Of a DNA stretch of 64,000 nucleotides, positions 44,236-56,240 are shown piece after piece. Both the position numbers and the translations under genes were made by a program. The DNA is taken from NCBI GenBank assembly GCA_030035585.1, contig CM057475.1, positions 81,517,834 to 81,581,833 of the forward strand, in the 5' to 3' direction. Position 1 is the first letter of the stretch, and each line of letters opens with the position of its first letter. The stretch comes from Dugong dugon. Its lineage: Eukaryota; Chordata; Mammalia; Sirenia; Dugongidae. The notes under the pieces were generated by a model. That model was not told the origin of the DNA, ran no database searches, and saw only the letters and a list, made by a program, of their open reading frames with translations.

Positions 44236-45535
44236 ATGTTATACACACACACACACACGCAAGCACAGAGGCACACAGACATGTGAGCCTACAGACATAT
44301 ATATGTGTGTATATGTGTGTGTCCACAAGAGGGGGGAGCTGCAGCCTGCCGCCCCTGCCCCTGAGGCTCCCTTTCCATGGCGCCCAATGCCCGGCCGCAT
44401 CTCCAGCCACTGCCCTTTCCCCTTGGAATCAGAGCCCTGCCTGATCTCTGGCCCCTCCTTTCTCCCCTTTGGAAGCCTCCTTCTTGTCCTCCCTTAGCTC
44501 CTGTTTTGGGACCCGAGAACTGGTGGTGGAGCCCCCACCTGCTCCCCCCACAGTGGCCAGGTGGAGGGTGTCTGGCACAGCTGTGACCGTCCCCCTGTCC
44601 CTGCCAGGTTCCAGGGTCTGCTGCTATCCTGGCCCCTTGTGCTTGCCCTCCAGGGCACTGCCCCTTGTGGACAATGGACCATGGGCTCCTTACAGGACGA
44701 GCCTGTGTCTAGGGGATGGGCAGCTTACCCCAGCCCCTCTTGCTTCCCAGACCTTCCTGAGGGTCACTAGCAGCAGCTGGTCTTCTTGTTTCCTCCCAGT
44801 GAAGACTGGGAGCCCCAGCCAGGGATCAAATCTTGTCTTTGGCCTGGTGACATCTCTGTTTTCTGTGGGCGAATAAGGCCCTTCCAGACTCCTGCATCAG
44901 AACGCCAGCTCTGGCTCCAGGAAACATGGTTGCAGACTGAATCTGTCGGTTGCTCTCTGCTCTCTTGTCTTTTTCCTTGGGTCTCCAGGCCCTGGCAAGT
45001 CTTCCTAAAGCTCTGACAAGGAGCTTCCTCACCATCTTCAGCATCATTACGCTAATATTACCAGCAAGCACAGTAGAATTCCATTTATCAAGATTGATGG
45101 GAACTGGCAGCATCGGGGAAAGGGTAAATGATAGTGTTTGCTCTTTCATTTGCTTACATGAAGCAAGTGTGCAGGCACGTTATATTTGCTGAACAACACA
45201 TCACGGGCAGTGGTGCACAGGCTGAGGCACTGCCGGGTCCCTCGTCACAGCGCCTGCAAGGGGTGCCCGCCTCCTGCTAAGCCTGCACAGTCCTGCGGTA
45301 ACAATGTTCCATCAGATGTGCCGGGTGGTGGTGTTTTCGTGACCATATGGGCCGGGGAAACACATGTGCCCAGGTGGCGCTGCCCCTAGGAGAGCGTGAA
45401 GGAGCCAGGGAGGGCCCAGCCCACGACCAGGCCATGTATCAGCACTGCTCCGCATCTCGGGGGAAGCGGCTCTGAGCCTCCTGCCAGAGGAAGCCCACTG
45501 TCAGCAGGCGTTAGAAGCAAACGGAACCTAATGAG
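44236..45535. other. GC-rich unique sequence, no gene seen
   Basis: Begins with CA/TA simple repeats (44243-44325). 44330-44870 is C-rich with many short overlapping ORFs and no recognised domain. Confidence 0.3.
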
Positions 45536-45741
45536 TAACCAGTTGTCGCCAGTAGATTCTGACTCCTGATGATCCCAAGTGTGTCAGAGTAGAACTGTGC
45601 TCCATGGAGTTTTCAGCGGCTGGTTTTTTGGAAGTAGATCACCAGGCATTGCTTCCAAGGCACCTCTGGTTGGACTTGAACATCCAACCTTTTGGTTAGC
45701 AGCTGAACTTGTTAACTATTTGCACTCTTCAGGGACTCCAA
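45536..45741 (-). mobile_element. AfroSINE-type SINE, second head type
   Basis: Antisense: 'cagttgtcgccagtagattc', 'gttttcagcggctggttttt', 'tggttggacttgaacatcca', ending 'cttcagggactcc'. Confidence 0.92.
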
Positions 45742-45747
45742 ACACTT

Positions 45748-45943
45748 ATACCAAAAAACCAGTTAACCAGCTGTCATCGAGTTGTCCCCGACTCACTGTG
45801 ACCCATGTATGTCAGAGTAAAACCGTGCTCCACAGGGTTGTCAGTGGCTGGTTTTTCAGAAGGAGATGCCAGGTGTCCTGGATGGATTCTAACTACCAAC
45901 GTCCTGGTTGTCAGCTGAGCGGTTTACACCACCCAGGGACTCC
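45748..45943 (-). mobile_element. AfroSINE-type SINE, second head type, tandem to previous
   Basis: Antisense, immediately right of the preceding copy: 'tcatcgagttgtccccgact', 'gttgtcagtggctggttttt', ending 'caccacccagggactcc'. It has lost a few internal bases. Confidence 0.9.
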
Positions 45944-46539
45944 AAAAAGAAGGTAGAGAGTCTCTGAGAGTGGAGACTGTCAGACATATAACTAGGGTTT
46001 CTGGGTGGGTTTGGGGACCCCAACCATGGACACGAACTCGGGAGGTCATAGAGGCTTCGGAGCAAGCTGCAGTAATGACGATGCCGGAGCTTCTCTGGGA
46101 TCTGGGCTCCAGCTTTGCATCAGGGAAGTGACCTCTATGTCCTGCACGGACTCGCCTGGGTCCCCACACCTCCTGGGTGTGGGGAGATGGCTGGGGCTGG
46201 GGGCTAGCTCTGACTTACCTGCGTGGTGGGCTTCCCTCGGGGAGGGGAGATCTGTGGGTCTGGAAGTGGGCAGAGATTGGGCAGTGTCTCTTTCCATCCC
46301 TCCATGCTGGACTCCAGTTAGGGCCCAGTGGGGAGAGAGGTGAAGAGGGTGCAGGCACCATCCTCAGGAGGGATTCTGTGCGACCCGAGGCCCACACCAC
46401 GCATAGGGACCCGAGAGGCCCAGGGTGAGGGGCACATGTCTGCCGTGGTGGGGAGCACAGGGACAGAGGATGTTCGACTTCACTAGCTACCCAGGAAGTG
46501 CAAGACCGCAGCGAGGTGTCCCGTGTGTTAGGACAGCTC
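45944..46539. other. GC-rich unique sequence
   Basis: No repeat or coding exon recognised. Confidence 0.3.
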
Positions 46540-47245
46540 AGTATAAAAATAGTGACGACAGGGTCTCTCATACTATGGAAACTAGTTTGTCCTTCCTTCA
46601 GAAACTACATGTACACTCATCGTTAGACTCAGCAATTGTACTCTTAGGCAAGTAGCCCAGGGAAATGAAAAGTTATGTCCACGCAGAAACCTGTAAGTCA
46701 CTGCTCATAGCAGCTTTGTTTGTGATAGCCCCAAACGGGAAACAGCCAAGATGCCTCTTGGCGGGTGAATGGTTCAACCTCCCCACAGAACAACAACAAG
46801 GAGCAAGCCACTGATGCCACAGCCACCAGGATGGGTCTCAAGGGTGCTGTCCTCAAAGGTCCCATACTGCATGATTCATTCATGTAGCATTCTCCAAATG
46901 TCAAGGTTATAAGGATGGAGACGAGATCAGTGGTCGCTGGGGATTGGGATGATGCTGGGGTGTCTGTGTGACTTTAGGGGTAGCAGTGGGGAGAGCTGAG
47001 GGTTGCTGGGGTACCTGTGGACCCTGATTGCTGTGAGGCTACACAAATCTACTCCTGCCATAAAATGGTATAGAATGCCACACACACACATGGCCCCCAG
47101 GGGAATCTCCTGGTTTTGCTATTGTACTATAATTACATAAGATGTTACCATAGGGGGAAGCTGGGTGAACGGTTTACGGGACTTCTCAGTACTGTCTTTG
47201 CAACTTCCTATGCATCTATAATTGTTTCAAAAAGCAAAAAAAAAC
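46540..47245 (+). mobile_element. Old L1 (L1M-type) ORF2 end and 3' UTR
   Basis: Ordered traces: 'tatgtccacgcagaaacctg' region, 'gctcatagcagctttgtttg', 'atactgcatgattcattcat', 'gatcagtggtcgctggggat', 'tgggtgaacggtttacggga', 'gcatctataattgtttcaaa', and an A-rich end. Heavily degraded. Confidence 0.82.
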
Positions 47246-48414
47246 AAAAAAGAGGAAATGAGTGGAGTAGAGTTTATGTTTGAACAGCACATGAACCACA
47301 TTTGCATCAGGAAGGGAAGTGAGGTATAGAGGAAGGTGGCGGATCTCACCACTGGAGTCTTTGTCTTCACAACCCCTGCAGCCTCCTAACTTGATGTGAA
47401 GTCTGCCTACACTACAGGTAATGGCCTGGGTTTCCTCTGGTGGTAGGTGTACACTTACCTGTGTGCAGGTAAATGAAACAGCCCGTGATTCATGCTACTC
47501 TGAGGCAGCAACCAGGAAGACCACCGTCCTGGGTTTCTACAGGAGGAAAAGGAAGCAAGAAGGGGAAAAAAGCAGTCAGTGATAATCCTCTTAGTTGTCT
47601 TAAGTTCTGGACAAACAGATGTTACTCTGCCCAGAAGTGTGGCTTTTTGGAAAGATTAATGGACATAACAGCTACATTTACACAGCACAGCTATAATTTA
47701 GGAAGTGGCTAGAGATCTTAGTAAAGTTACGCACCCCCTCAAGCTTCGCAAATGCCGAATTAAAATCTGGGCTGAGACCAGAAGCCAGCATGTCTGCACC
47801 TGGACTTCAGGAGGTGTGTAGGCTCTGAGCATCTCTCCCCTGCAGGAGTGCAGAGGGCGAGGGAGCAGGACCCAGAACCTGCTTTTGCTGTGTGTTTTCT
47901 GTACCTGCTGTAACAAATCACCATAGACTTACGCTTGGAGACCACTTTCAAAGCTCCACATGGGCCAGCAGGATGAGACAACCAGGAGATGAGCCTGGAA
48001 TTCCTGACCCTTCTGAATGGGTGGCACCATCCAGACAGACCTAGTTCCAACTACAATAATCACTTTTTAAAGATAATTTGTGACTTTTGGTAAAATGAAA
48101 TAAAATGATCCTGTGTTTGGGAAAGCTTTGCAAGTTTTCAATCAAACCTGTTCAGATTGGGTTAATGTGCTATGCATTTCCCCTGGGACGTTTATGGACA
48201 TAATGGTTTATGCAAATTGGCCTGTTTAAATTCCCAGATATAATTTATGTATAATTTGTATTAAGGCCAGGCCGGATCTCAGCAGGGAGATTGCCCTACA
48301 TAACCCTTACGTGGACGTGTGCCCCTGCTGAAGTGGGTGGATCTGTGGTGGTTGTACAGAGTGTTATAAAACAGGCTTTCTTTGCCTACACACAGTCTGT
48401 ACGATCACTACTAA
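47246..48414. other. Unique sequence, possible conserved noncoding element
   Basis: 48060-48260 is AT-rich, repeat-free and contains an octamer-like ttatgcaaattgg. No gene seen. Confidence 0.3.
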
Positions 48415-48552
48415 TCTATCCATCCATCCATGCATCCATCCACACTTCTGTCCATCCACTCATCCATCCATCCACCCACTCATCCATCCACCCATCCATC
48501 CATCCACCCATCTGCTCATCTACTCACGCATCCATCCACACATCCATCCAGC
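48415..48552. repeat. (CATC)n microsatellite
   Basis: About 34 imperfect tetranucleotide CATC/CACC units. Confidence 0.95.
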
Positions 48553-48847
48553 CAAAACATGTCCAGGCACATGCAGATCCCAGCCCTGCAGAAGTGCAGA
48601 GAGCACTGTTCCTATGGAGATCTTGATGAGGCTGGAGCTTCGAGCCTGCGCATGCTCAGGCCTATAGTGTGTCCACGTGGTTGTATCATTCGTAAATTTT
48701 GCAGCATCAGACACTGTATCTGGCCCATAGTTACAGCTGCTGTACTCTCCTCTCCCTTGTCCCCCTGCCAGGTGCAGAGCAGTGGGTCTTAGTGGGATTC
48801 GCTAAGTTGGGGACAAGTGTCCTGGGGGTTCTGTGGGCTGTATTGAC

Positions 48848-49378
48848 ATGTGTGGTGATGGGCTTCATGTGTCCACTTGTCTAGGCTATGGCGCCCAGTT
48901 GTTGGGTCTAACACTAGTCTAGAATCTGCTGTGAAGGTGGTTTGTAGATGAGGTTCACATCTACGATCAGTTTAATCTAAGTAAAGGTTACCCCCCATGA
49001 CATGGGTGAGCCTCATCCTATCAGGAGGGCCTTAAGAGCAAAAACTGAGGTCTCCAAGAGGGAAAGCATTCTGCCCTAAAACTGTAACCAATAAATCTTG
49101 CTGGATCTTCTAGTCTGTCACTAGAGCTACAGATTTTGGATCTGCCAGCCCCACAATTAAGTAAGCCGGTCTCTTAAAAGCTTTCTCTCTCTCTATGGCA
49201 TCTTCTGTTTGTGAAAGGAGGCCTGGCAATCTACTTGTTAAAAAATCTTCCATTGAAGCCCCTGTGGAGCAGCAACCCTATGGAAACCCTATGGGGTCAC
49301 CATGAGTCAAAACCAACTGAACAGCAACTGGCTGCTTACCTATATCCTATGGATTCTATTTTTCTGGAGAACCCTGAC
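48848..49378 (+). mobile_element. Old LTR, same type as 43036, split by a SINE fragment
   Basis: Start 'tgtggtgatgggcttcatgt' and end 'ttttctggagaaccctgact' match the ends of the LTR at 43036. The middle ('gtgagcctcatcctatcagg', 'acagattttggatctgccag') is in the same order. A SINE lies at 49213-49333. Confidence 0.65.
49213..49333 (+). mobile_element. AfroSINE-type SINE, 5'-truncated
   Basis: 'ggcctggcaatctacttgtt', 'cattgaagcccctgtggagc', 'ggggtcaccatgagtcaaaa' and 'ctgaacagcaactgg'. Confidence 0.87.
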
Positions 49379-49385
49379 TTTCTCC

Positions 49386-49530
49386 ATCTGTGGACCATCC
49401 CCCTCTTCTCTGTCTGTGGACCATCCCCCTCTTCTCTGTCTGTGGACCATCCCCCTCTTCTCTATCTGTGGACCATCCCCCTCTTCTCTGTCTGTGGACC
49501 ATCCCCCTCTTATCTGTGTGTGGGCCATCT
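49386..49530. repeat. 26-bp minisatellite, about 5.5 units
   Basis: Unit tctgtggaccatccccctct plus tctctg; the phrase ctgtggacc recurs every 26 bases from 49388. It sits between two LTR remnants. Confidence 0.95.
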
Positions 49531-49544
49531 CCCTCTGCCTCCGC

Positions 49545-49700
49545 CCTATAAAGACACTTGTGATTGCATTTAGGGCCCATCTGGGTAATTTAGAATCATT
49601 TTCCCATCTCAAGATCCTTCACTTAGTCTCATGCTTTGCTACTTAAGGTAACATTTATAGGCTCTAGGCATTCTGACCTGATGTCTTTGGGGCCATTATC
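49545..49700 (-). mobile_element. MLT1-like LTR fragment
   Basis: 'tataaagacacttgtgattg', 'tttagggcccatctgggtaa' and 'ctcaagatccttcacttagt' match the antisense MLT1-type middle section. Confidence 0.65.
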
Positions 49701-51234
49701 AATGACTACACTCTCCTACCTGGACTCCCTCCTGGAAGGACCATGTGCCACTTACCCATTGGCCCTCAGCCTGGGATGGCCTCATTCAGTCATCTGCCAG
49801 GTCTCTTGCTCACTTCTTCCTGATTTGATAGGAAATACAGCAATTGGCAAAAATAACATGAAACCCATAATGTCAAACAACAAAGACTACTATTGTTCTC
49901 AAATTGGTTAATGGGTGCCATTAATTCAAATACGGTTTTATAATCATGATAAAAGGTTAAAAGCGCCTGAACTGTTAACAATGAACTTAGTAGAGTTATT
50001 TCTAAATCTGTAGCAATCCTAAACATTTCCATGGTGATGCTCTCAGAAGAAGCTGTGACACCAAATGCTACTTGTCTGAGTAACAGTAATAAAAAAATTG
50101 GAAAACATACAAGAGAAAATTTTGAATTATCTCTCCATCTTATCTGTAGAAAAATAGTATTATAAAATCGTTATCATATGAAGAAGTAACCAAAGGCTAT
50201 GGAACAAAAAATATGGAAAAAACATCATAAATGGGCACCAGGAAGTTAATTAAAGTAGATATTAGTTTCTGAATTTTTGACGTTCATATTTGTCAGCTTT
50301 GTAGTCTATAATTTGTTGTGATTTCTTTTCTCATTCCAAGTGTATATTAGCTTTTCATATCTAATTTCGAGTCTGTACTTGTGTATTCTTTTTCTGAAAG
50401 GAGACCCCATATTCTATGAGCTTGAGGCCCTCAGGAGCATCAGAGTATCCAGCTTGGGCATGGAGGTCATGTTAGTGAGAGGCACAGCCCAGCTGGCATC
50501 CTGGAGCTGCCTGTCTGCTGGGGGAGTCAGACAGCATTGCAGACATTGCCACGTAGACAGTTGACATTGCAGGCATTGCCATGCAGAGGCGAATGAGCAC
50601 AGCTTGTGAGAGCAATGGAGGGGGCACATAGGGGGCATTAAGAGCCCTGACAAGGACATCCCCATTCAGGGTCACAGAAGGTACCCCGAAGGAGGACTCA
50701 CTGGTGATCTGAAGCTCAAGTCAGGGTTTACTGGGCATAGCGGGGAGGCAGCATCTCAGAAGGAAGAACAAGCTCAGGCTTGACGTGGGCCACTGGGCCT
50801 GGCAAAGACCAGAGAGCCAACCAGCAGGGATCAAGTGCGGTGTGTGGGGGCTCCAGAGGGGCCAGGGATCTTCGGGGCAGAATGTGCTGGATTCCCAGTC
50901 CATGGGAAGGAGTTTGGAGGGCACTCAGCAGGGCAGTGATGTCTGTTTATCTTTTCAGGAGAGAGGCCTGACTGCTGAGTGGGGAAAGTGCTGCAGGGGG
51001 AAAGAGAGGGCCAGAGAGAGTTTGGGAAGCTGGTATGGTTATCCAGGTTGAAAAATGGGGCTCAGGCAGGGTGATGGCATAGAGGGATCAGGGGCAGAGT
51101 CAAGGAAGCGGCCAGAGTCACAGTGACAGGCTTGGGGGAACTGGAGGCCTGGAGGGTGGAACTGTAGGCTAACTAAAGGAATTGGTCTGGGTGTCTGCCC
51201 TTAACTGGGAGGGTGGTGTCAAGAACGTGCCCGA
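49701..51234. other. Unique sequence, no gene seen
   Basis: 49800-50340 is AT-rich; 50400-51230 is GC-richer. A small direct repeat ('gacattgc' / 'gcattgccatg-aga') lies near 50530-50590. Confidence 0.3.
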
Positions 51235-51600
51235 GTGCCCCAGGGCCGCCATAACAGGTGTCACTGGATGGCTTCGGAGAGCAGAGCTTCTCTGTCTTAC
51301 AGCTCTGGAGGCTGGAAGTCCAAATCCATCAAGGGTGTGAGGCTGCCCTTGACCCCGGGGCCCAGGGAAATGTTCCCCCTCCCATCTGACCTGTGGGACT
51401 GGGAGGCCTGGGACCCACGATGCTGGCTCACTAGACCTCGGTCAGCAGTGGCCTCCATTGCTGTCCTCTCATCGTGGGCTGTGGCCTGGAGGCCGAGGGC
51501 AGGCGTGGGGGCCGGAGGCTGCAAGGCCCCTGTGTTGAGGGTACCACCTCTAGCTGAGCTGTGGAGGCCACAACCCAGGTGTGCTGGGCCAGGTGAGTCA
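51235..51600 (-). mobile_element. MLT1-like LTR fragment
   Basis: 'ccagggccgccataacaggt', 'tcttacagctctggaggctg' and 'gaagtccaaatccatcaagg' match the antisense 3' end of MLT1-like LTRs; the rest is diverged. Confidence 0.6.
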
Positions 51601-52985
51601 CTGCATGTCCTGCACAGCCAGGTGTAGGGGAAGGTGCTTGCATCCCAAACCCTAGGGGCTGGTGGGCACTGTCGTTCCCTCCGGTGCTCTCCACGGGCCC
51701 CAGGCAGGACAGAGCTGGGGTGTCCCCATACTCTCCATTCACAGTGGGGGAGGCTGGGCGTGTGGCCCCAAGGCTGCCGAGGACCTGCCAGTTTCCAGGT
51801 TCACCGTCTGTGTAGGGGGGGAGTGTCCATACAGCTCACAGAGAGGAATCCAGCAGCTTAAGGACAGCTCGGGTCAGAGCAGCTGTGAAATATTGGGCTT
51901 GTTCAACCAGAAGTCAAATGGAAATGGGATGATCTTAAAACTTAGCACATCGCTTGCAGGCCTGAGGAAGCCCCTGTGTTCGGCACAAGTGTCCGCTCCC
52001 TAAGTGGGAGCCGCGTGTCATGGGTGATGCCGGGCTGTGTGTCAAGTCCTAGCACCCCCTCCTTCTGTATCTGAGCACCCCAGCCCCTCCAGCTTCCTGC
52101 AGTGGCACGGGGGCAGAACCCCTTGGCATCTCCTGTGAAGCTCCAGCGTCTGTAGGGCTTAGTAAATGGCCGTGTGCATTAGCAGACACGGGTGATGACG
52201 TCTGTCCCCTTTGGGCTGTCCCATCTCCTCCCCACCCTCACCCCCCTTGGGGATGAACACTTGGGGCAGGGGGGAGAGTTAGCTTGGTACCCTCTGTGCT
52301 GGTGGTGGGCTGAGTCCACACACTGGCCACCAAGCCCCGTGGGTCTCTAGTGGGGGCCTGTCAGATGCGCAGGGGCCGTTGGCATGAGTGTTTAGGGTTC
52401 CTGTGGGGACCATGGCCTGAGGGCTGAAAGACACAGCTCCGGGGCCGAGGTGCAAAGCAGGAGACGCCGAGAAAGCTCAGTGCGCTGCCCAGCTGGGCCC
52501 CATCCTTCCCTTGGGGCGCTGGCCACATGGTGGAAATGGCCTTCAGTGTGAGGGGACCCCAACTCTGGGAGGTACAAAGCCAAGTAAGCTGGGAGAGCAC
52601 AAGGGCCTCCCTTCTGGGCCTGGGAATTTGGGGCATGGGAGGCAGCAGAATGAGTGAGGGGGCAGAGAAGAAGGAGGAGGAAAGCCACCTACGTGCAGAA
52701 TTGTGAAAAATGTGGTAAGACGCTCTGCATCCCAGGACTTCCTGGGAGCACGCTTCCTACCCACCAGCCACCACCCCCGTGGGACTGCCGGAGGGACCTT
52801 TACCCAAATCTCTCCTGTGACAGGGCTCCCCATCTCCTTGGGGATAAAATGCAACCTTCTAGCAGCATGTGGACTCTGCAGCCCTGGCCAACCTCCTTCC
52901 CAGCTCTCCCCTTCCTACATGCCCCTCCCCGCACCCTGCTTTGCACCCCACGCAGGGCTTTGCTCTCGCTCTGCTGCTGTCCTTG
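51601..52985. other. GC-rich unique sequence, no gene seen
   Basis: Overlapping ORFs of up to about 160 codons with no recognised domain; nothing I can support as a gene. Confidence 0.3.
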
Positions 52986-53630
52986 TCAGCTGCTGTGCGT
53001 CTGCTCCGGCTCATGGAGACCCCAAGTACGACAGAATCAAATGTTGCCCAGTCCTGCGCCCTCCTCACGCACCATCCTCACAGTTGCTGGTATGCTCGAG
53101 TCCATTGTTGGGACCACTGTGTTGTTTGAGTGCCTTCCGACCTAGGAGAGAAGCCCTGGTTGCTCAGTGGTTAAAGCACTCAGTTGCTAACAGAAAGGTT
53201 GAGAGTTTGAACCCACCAGCTTCTCTGTGGGAAAAAAGTATGGCAGTCTGTTTCTGTAAAGATTACAACCTTGGATACCCTATGGGGTAGTTCTACTCTG
53301 TCCTCTGGGTTGCTATAAGTCGGAATTGACTCGGTAGCAGTGGGATTTGTTTTTTTTTTTTTTTTTGGTCCACCCTAGGGGGCTCATCTTCCAGAACTGC
53401 ACTGGACATGTTCTGTTGTGATCCGTAGGATTTTCCTTGGCTGATTTTCAGATCTCCAGGCCTTCCTTCCTGGTCTGCCTCAGTCTAGAAGATCCACTGA
53501 AACCTATCCACATGGGTGACCCTGCTGGTATTTGAAATACCAGTGACATAGCTTCCAGCATCTCAGCAACACTCAAGGCCCTACAGTGGGGCAGACTGAC
53601 AGATGAGGCAAAATTAGGTTATTTTAAAGA
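52986..53630 (-). mobile_element. RTE-related repeat, split by a SINE
   Basis: The left part (52986-53149) matches the RTE 3' end (compare 20106: 'tgcccagtcctgcgccctcc', 'ggtatgctcgagtccattgt'). It then differs after 'ccactgtgttg'. The right part (53369-53630) includes 'gttctgttgtgatccgtagg', 'accctgctggtatttgaaat' and 'catagcttccagcatctcag'. Probably a nonautonomous element sharing the RTE tail. Confidence 0.65.
53150..53368 (+). mobile_element. AfroSINE-type SINE, long form
   Basis: 'agccctggttgctcagtgg', 'gagagtttgaacccaccagc', 'ctgtaaagattacaaccttg', tail 'ataagtcggaattgactcgg', then a T run of about 20. Confidence 0.94.
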
Positions 53631-53639
53631 AGAACAGGG

Positions 53640-54198
53640 CGGGATGCAACACCCTTACTCAGGTCACAGCCCTGATCTGATGTAAGGGGAGTTTCCCTGG
53701 AGTGTGGCCTGCATCACCTTTGATCTTACAAGGGATAAAAGGAGAGAGAAGCCAGCAGAGAGGGACCTCATACCACCAAGCAAGAAGAGTCAGGAGCAGA
53801 GCGCTTCCTTTGGAACAAGGGTCCCTGCGCTGAGAAGTTCTTAGACCAGGGGAAGATTGATGACAAGGACCTTCCCCAGAGCCAACAGAGAAAGCCTCCC
53901 CCTGGAGCTGGAGCCCTGGAGTCAGACTTCTGGCCTCCCAGACTGTGAGAGGAGCCCTGGTGGTGCAGTGGTTAGAAGCTCAGCTGCTAACAGAAAAGGT
54001 CAGGGGTTTGAATCCACCAGCCGCTCTTTGGAAACCCCATGGGGCAGTTCTACTCTGTCCTGTAGGGTTGCTATGAGTCAGAATTGACTCAACAGCAATG
54101 GATTTGGTTTTAGTTTAGATGGTGAAAGAATAAATTTCTGTTTGTTAAAGCCATCCACCTGTGGTGTTCTGTTATAGCAGCACTAGACAACTAAGACA
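53640..54198 (+). mobile_element. LTR of the 28021 family, split by a SINE
   Basis: 'gggataaaaggagagagaag', 'gacctcataccaccaagcaa', 'gagcgcttcctttggaacaa' and, after the SINE, 'gaataaatttctgtttgtta' to 'gcactagacaactaagaca'. The 5' end is uncertain. Confidence 0.8.
53949..54119 (+). mobile_element. AfroSINE-type SINE, short form
   Basis: 'gaggagccctggtggtgcag', 'gggtttgaatccaccagccg', 'ctctgtcctgtagggttgct', tail 'gagtcagaattgactcaaca'. Confidence 0.95.
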
Positions 54199-54659
54199 AC
54201 TGTTAAGAAAAATTAGTGTTAAAATAAACAAAATAATTTTACTTTTTTGAAATTTTGTATTTATTTTAATTTTATACGTATATTTATTTTTTACATTTTG
54301 AATGCTGTTGATTGCATTCTATTTTTAATTCCATAGGACAGTATTGGCAAAGATATAAATTCACCATAAATTTGTTATAAAGTCCTGTAAGCTTTTTATA
54401 TAACAGCATGAGAGATCTGTGTTGAAATGAAAGCAAGGAAAACAAGTCTTATGAATTATGCATGTCTCTGTTACTCACTCACACCACACCAACATGTCAA
54501 CACTCAGATGTGCGTAACAATGATTAATTTAGACATCTTTGACATTTTGCCCACTTTCACTAACATCCAAATAATAGCTTTCCCCATAATTTTCAATGCC
54601 ATCATAATGAGGTATATTTGTCAAGGTAGGAAGATGGAACGTGTGATATTAGCGATTTT
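54199..54659. other. AT-rich unassigned sequence
   Basis: Strongly AT-rich; no ORF or family recognised. May belong to the adjoining old L1. Confidence 0.35.
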
Positions 54660-54866
54660 CTAGCTTGATTTAAAAAAAATGATTGTGGTAAAATATATGT
54701 AACAAAATTTGCCATTTTAACCACTTTGAAATGTATAATTCAGTGGCATTAATTACGTCCACAATGTTGTGCAACCTTCACCGTTCTCTGCTTCCAGAAC
54801 TTTTCATCACCCTAAAAAGAAAATCAGTACCATTAACCATTTACTCCCCATTCCCCTACTGTTGCC

Positions 54867-55082
54867 CCATCAAACCAAAACCAAACCTGTTGCCATTGAG
54901 TTGATTCCAACTCACAGCGACCCCACTGAGTAGACCTGCCCCATAGGGTTTCCAAGGCTGTAATCTTTAGGCAAGCAGACTGCCACATCTTTCTTCTGCT
55001 GAGTGGCTGGTGAGTTTGAACAGCTGACGTTTTGGTTAGCAGTCAAGCACTTAATTAACCACTGTGCCACCAGGGCTCCTGC
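54867..55082 (-). mobile_element. AfroSINE-type SINE nested in old L1
   Basis: Antisense: 'aaaccaaacctgttgccatt', 'ccccatagggtttccaaggc', 'cagactgccacatctttctt', ending 'actgtgccaccagggctcct'. Confidence 0.94.
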
Positions 55083-55151
55083 ACCCTTACCTCAGCCACT
55101 GGTAACCTCTAATCATGTACCGTCTCTATGCTTTTACCTAGTCTAGATATT

Positions 55152-55207
55152 TCATAGAGTTACTATCAGTCAAGATTGACTTGACAACAACGGGTTTGGT
55201 TTTTTCT
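55152..55207 (+). mobile_element. AfroSINE tail fragment
   Basis: 'gttactatcagtcaagattg', 'acttgacaacaacgggtttg', then a T run. Confidence 0.8.
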
Positions 55208-55800
55208 TGTGTGAGGGTTTCTGACTTATTTCGCTCATTATAACGTTTTCAAGGTTCATCCATGTTGCGCCATGTATCAAGGCTTCATTTCTCTTTATGG
55301 CTGTATAATATTCCATTGTATAGCTGGACCATGTTGTGTTTGTCTGTTCTCCTATTGATGGATACTTGGGTTGTTTCTGTCTTTTGGCTACTGTGAATAG
55401 TGCTGCAGTGGACGCTGGTGTACAAGGATCTGTTTGAGTCTCTGCTTTCAGTTCTTTTGGGACTATACCTAGGAGTGGAATTGCTGGTTCACATGGTAAT
55501 TCCATGTTTAACTTTTCTGACGAGCCGCCAAACTGTTCTCCACAATGGCTGCTTGATTTTACATTCCCGCCAGCAGTGCATGAGGGTTTCAATTTCTCCA
55601 CATCATCCACAACCCTTGTTTTTTCCCATTGTTTAGAAAATAGCCACCCTAGTGGGTGTAAAGCCATGTCTCATTGTGGTTTTGATCTGCATTTCCCTGA
55701 TGACTAGTGACTTGAGCATCTTTTCACATGCTTGTTGTCCACCTGCATATGTTTTTGGAGAAATCTCTATAGAAGTCCTTTGGCCATTGAAAAAAAATTT

Positions 55801-56048
55801 TTTAAAAAAAATTTTTGTTGTTGAGTTGTTCTTAGCTTGATTTTTAACTTCTAGATACCCAGACTATGGTCAGTGGCCTCCAAGTGTCCTCTTGCCCTGG
55901 GTCACAGAGTACAGGCCAGACCTACTTCTTAGCTGCACTTGTGTGGGATGACCATTGGCCTGTGTCTTTGCCTCCCACAATAAGTTGGGAGCCCTGCAGA
56001 AAAGAGGGTATGCATTTTAGCCCTGCGACCACAAGGTCTGATCAGAGT
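55801..56048. other. Unassigned sequence
   Basis: No gene or clear repeat. Confidence 0.3.
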
Positions 56049-56240
56049 CTAGCAAAACAAAACCAAACTTGTTGCCTTGGAGTCAACTCCAACTCATGGA
56101 AACTCCATGTGCGTCAGAGTAGAACTGTGCTCCATAGAGGTTTCAGTGGGTGTGATTTTATGGAAGTTGATAGCCAGGACTTTCTTCCACGGTGCCACTG
56201 GGTGGACTCAAACTGCCAACCTTTTGGTTAGTAGTTAAGA
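56049..56240 (-). mobile_element. AfroSINE-type SINE, second head type, head truncated
   Basis: 'ccaaacttgttgccttggag', 'tgcgtcagagtagaactgtg', 'ggacttcttccac'-like region and 'gccaaccttttggttagtag'; the terminal head is missing. Confidence 0.9.

Larger units (their letters stand above)
54660..55800 (-). mobile_element. Old L1 (L1MA/B-type) ORF2 end and 3' UTR
   Basis: Antisense. 3' UTR phrase 'ttcagtggcattaattacgt' and 'atgttgtgcaaccttcaccg'. Within 55667-55170 a degraded frame still shows [20 protein letters not shown] and YPSIGEQTNTTWSSYTMEYY, the ORF2p C-terminal signatures. Interrupted by SINE sequence. Confidence 0.88.

Noticed and set aside
52703-53290. 195-codon ORF as a gene
   Set aside because: It runs out of unique sequence through an RTE-related repeat and into a SINE, and it has no recognisable domain.
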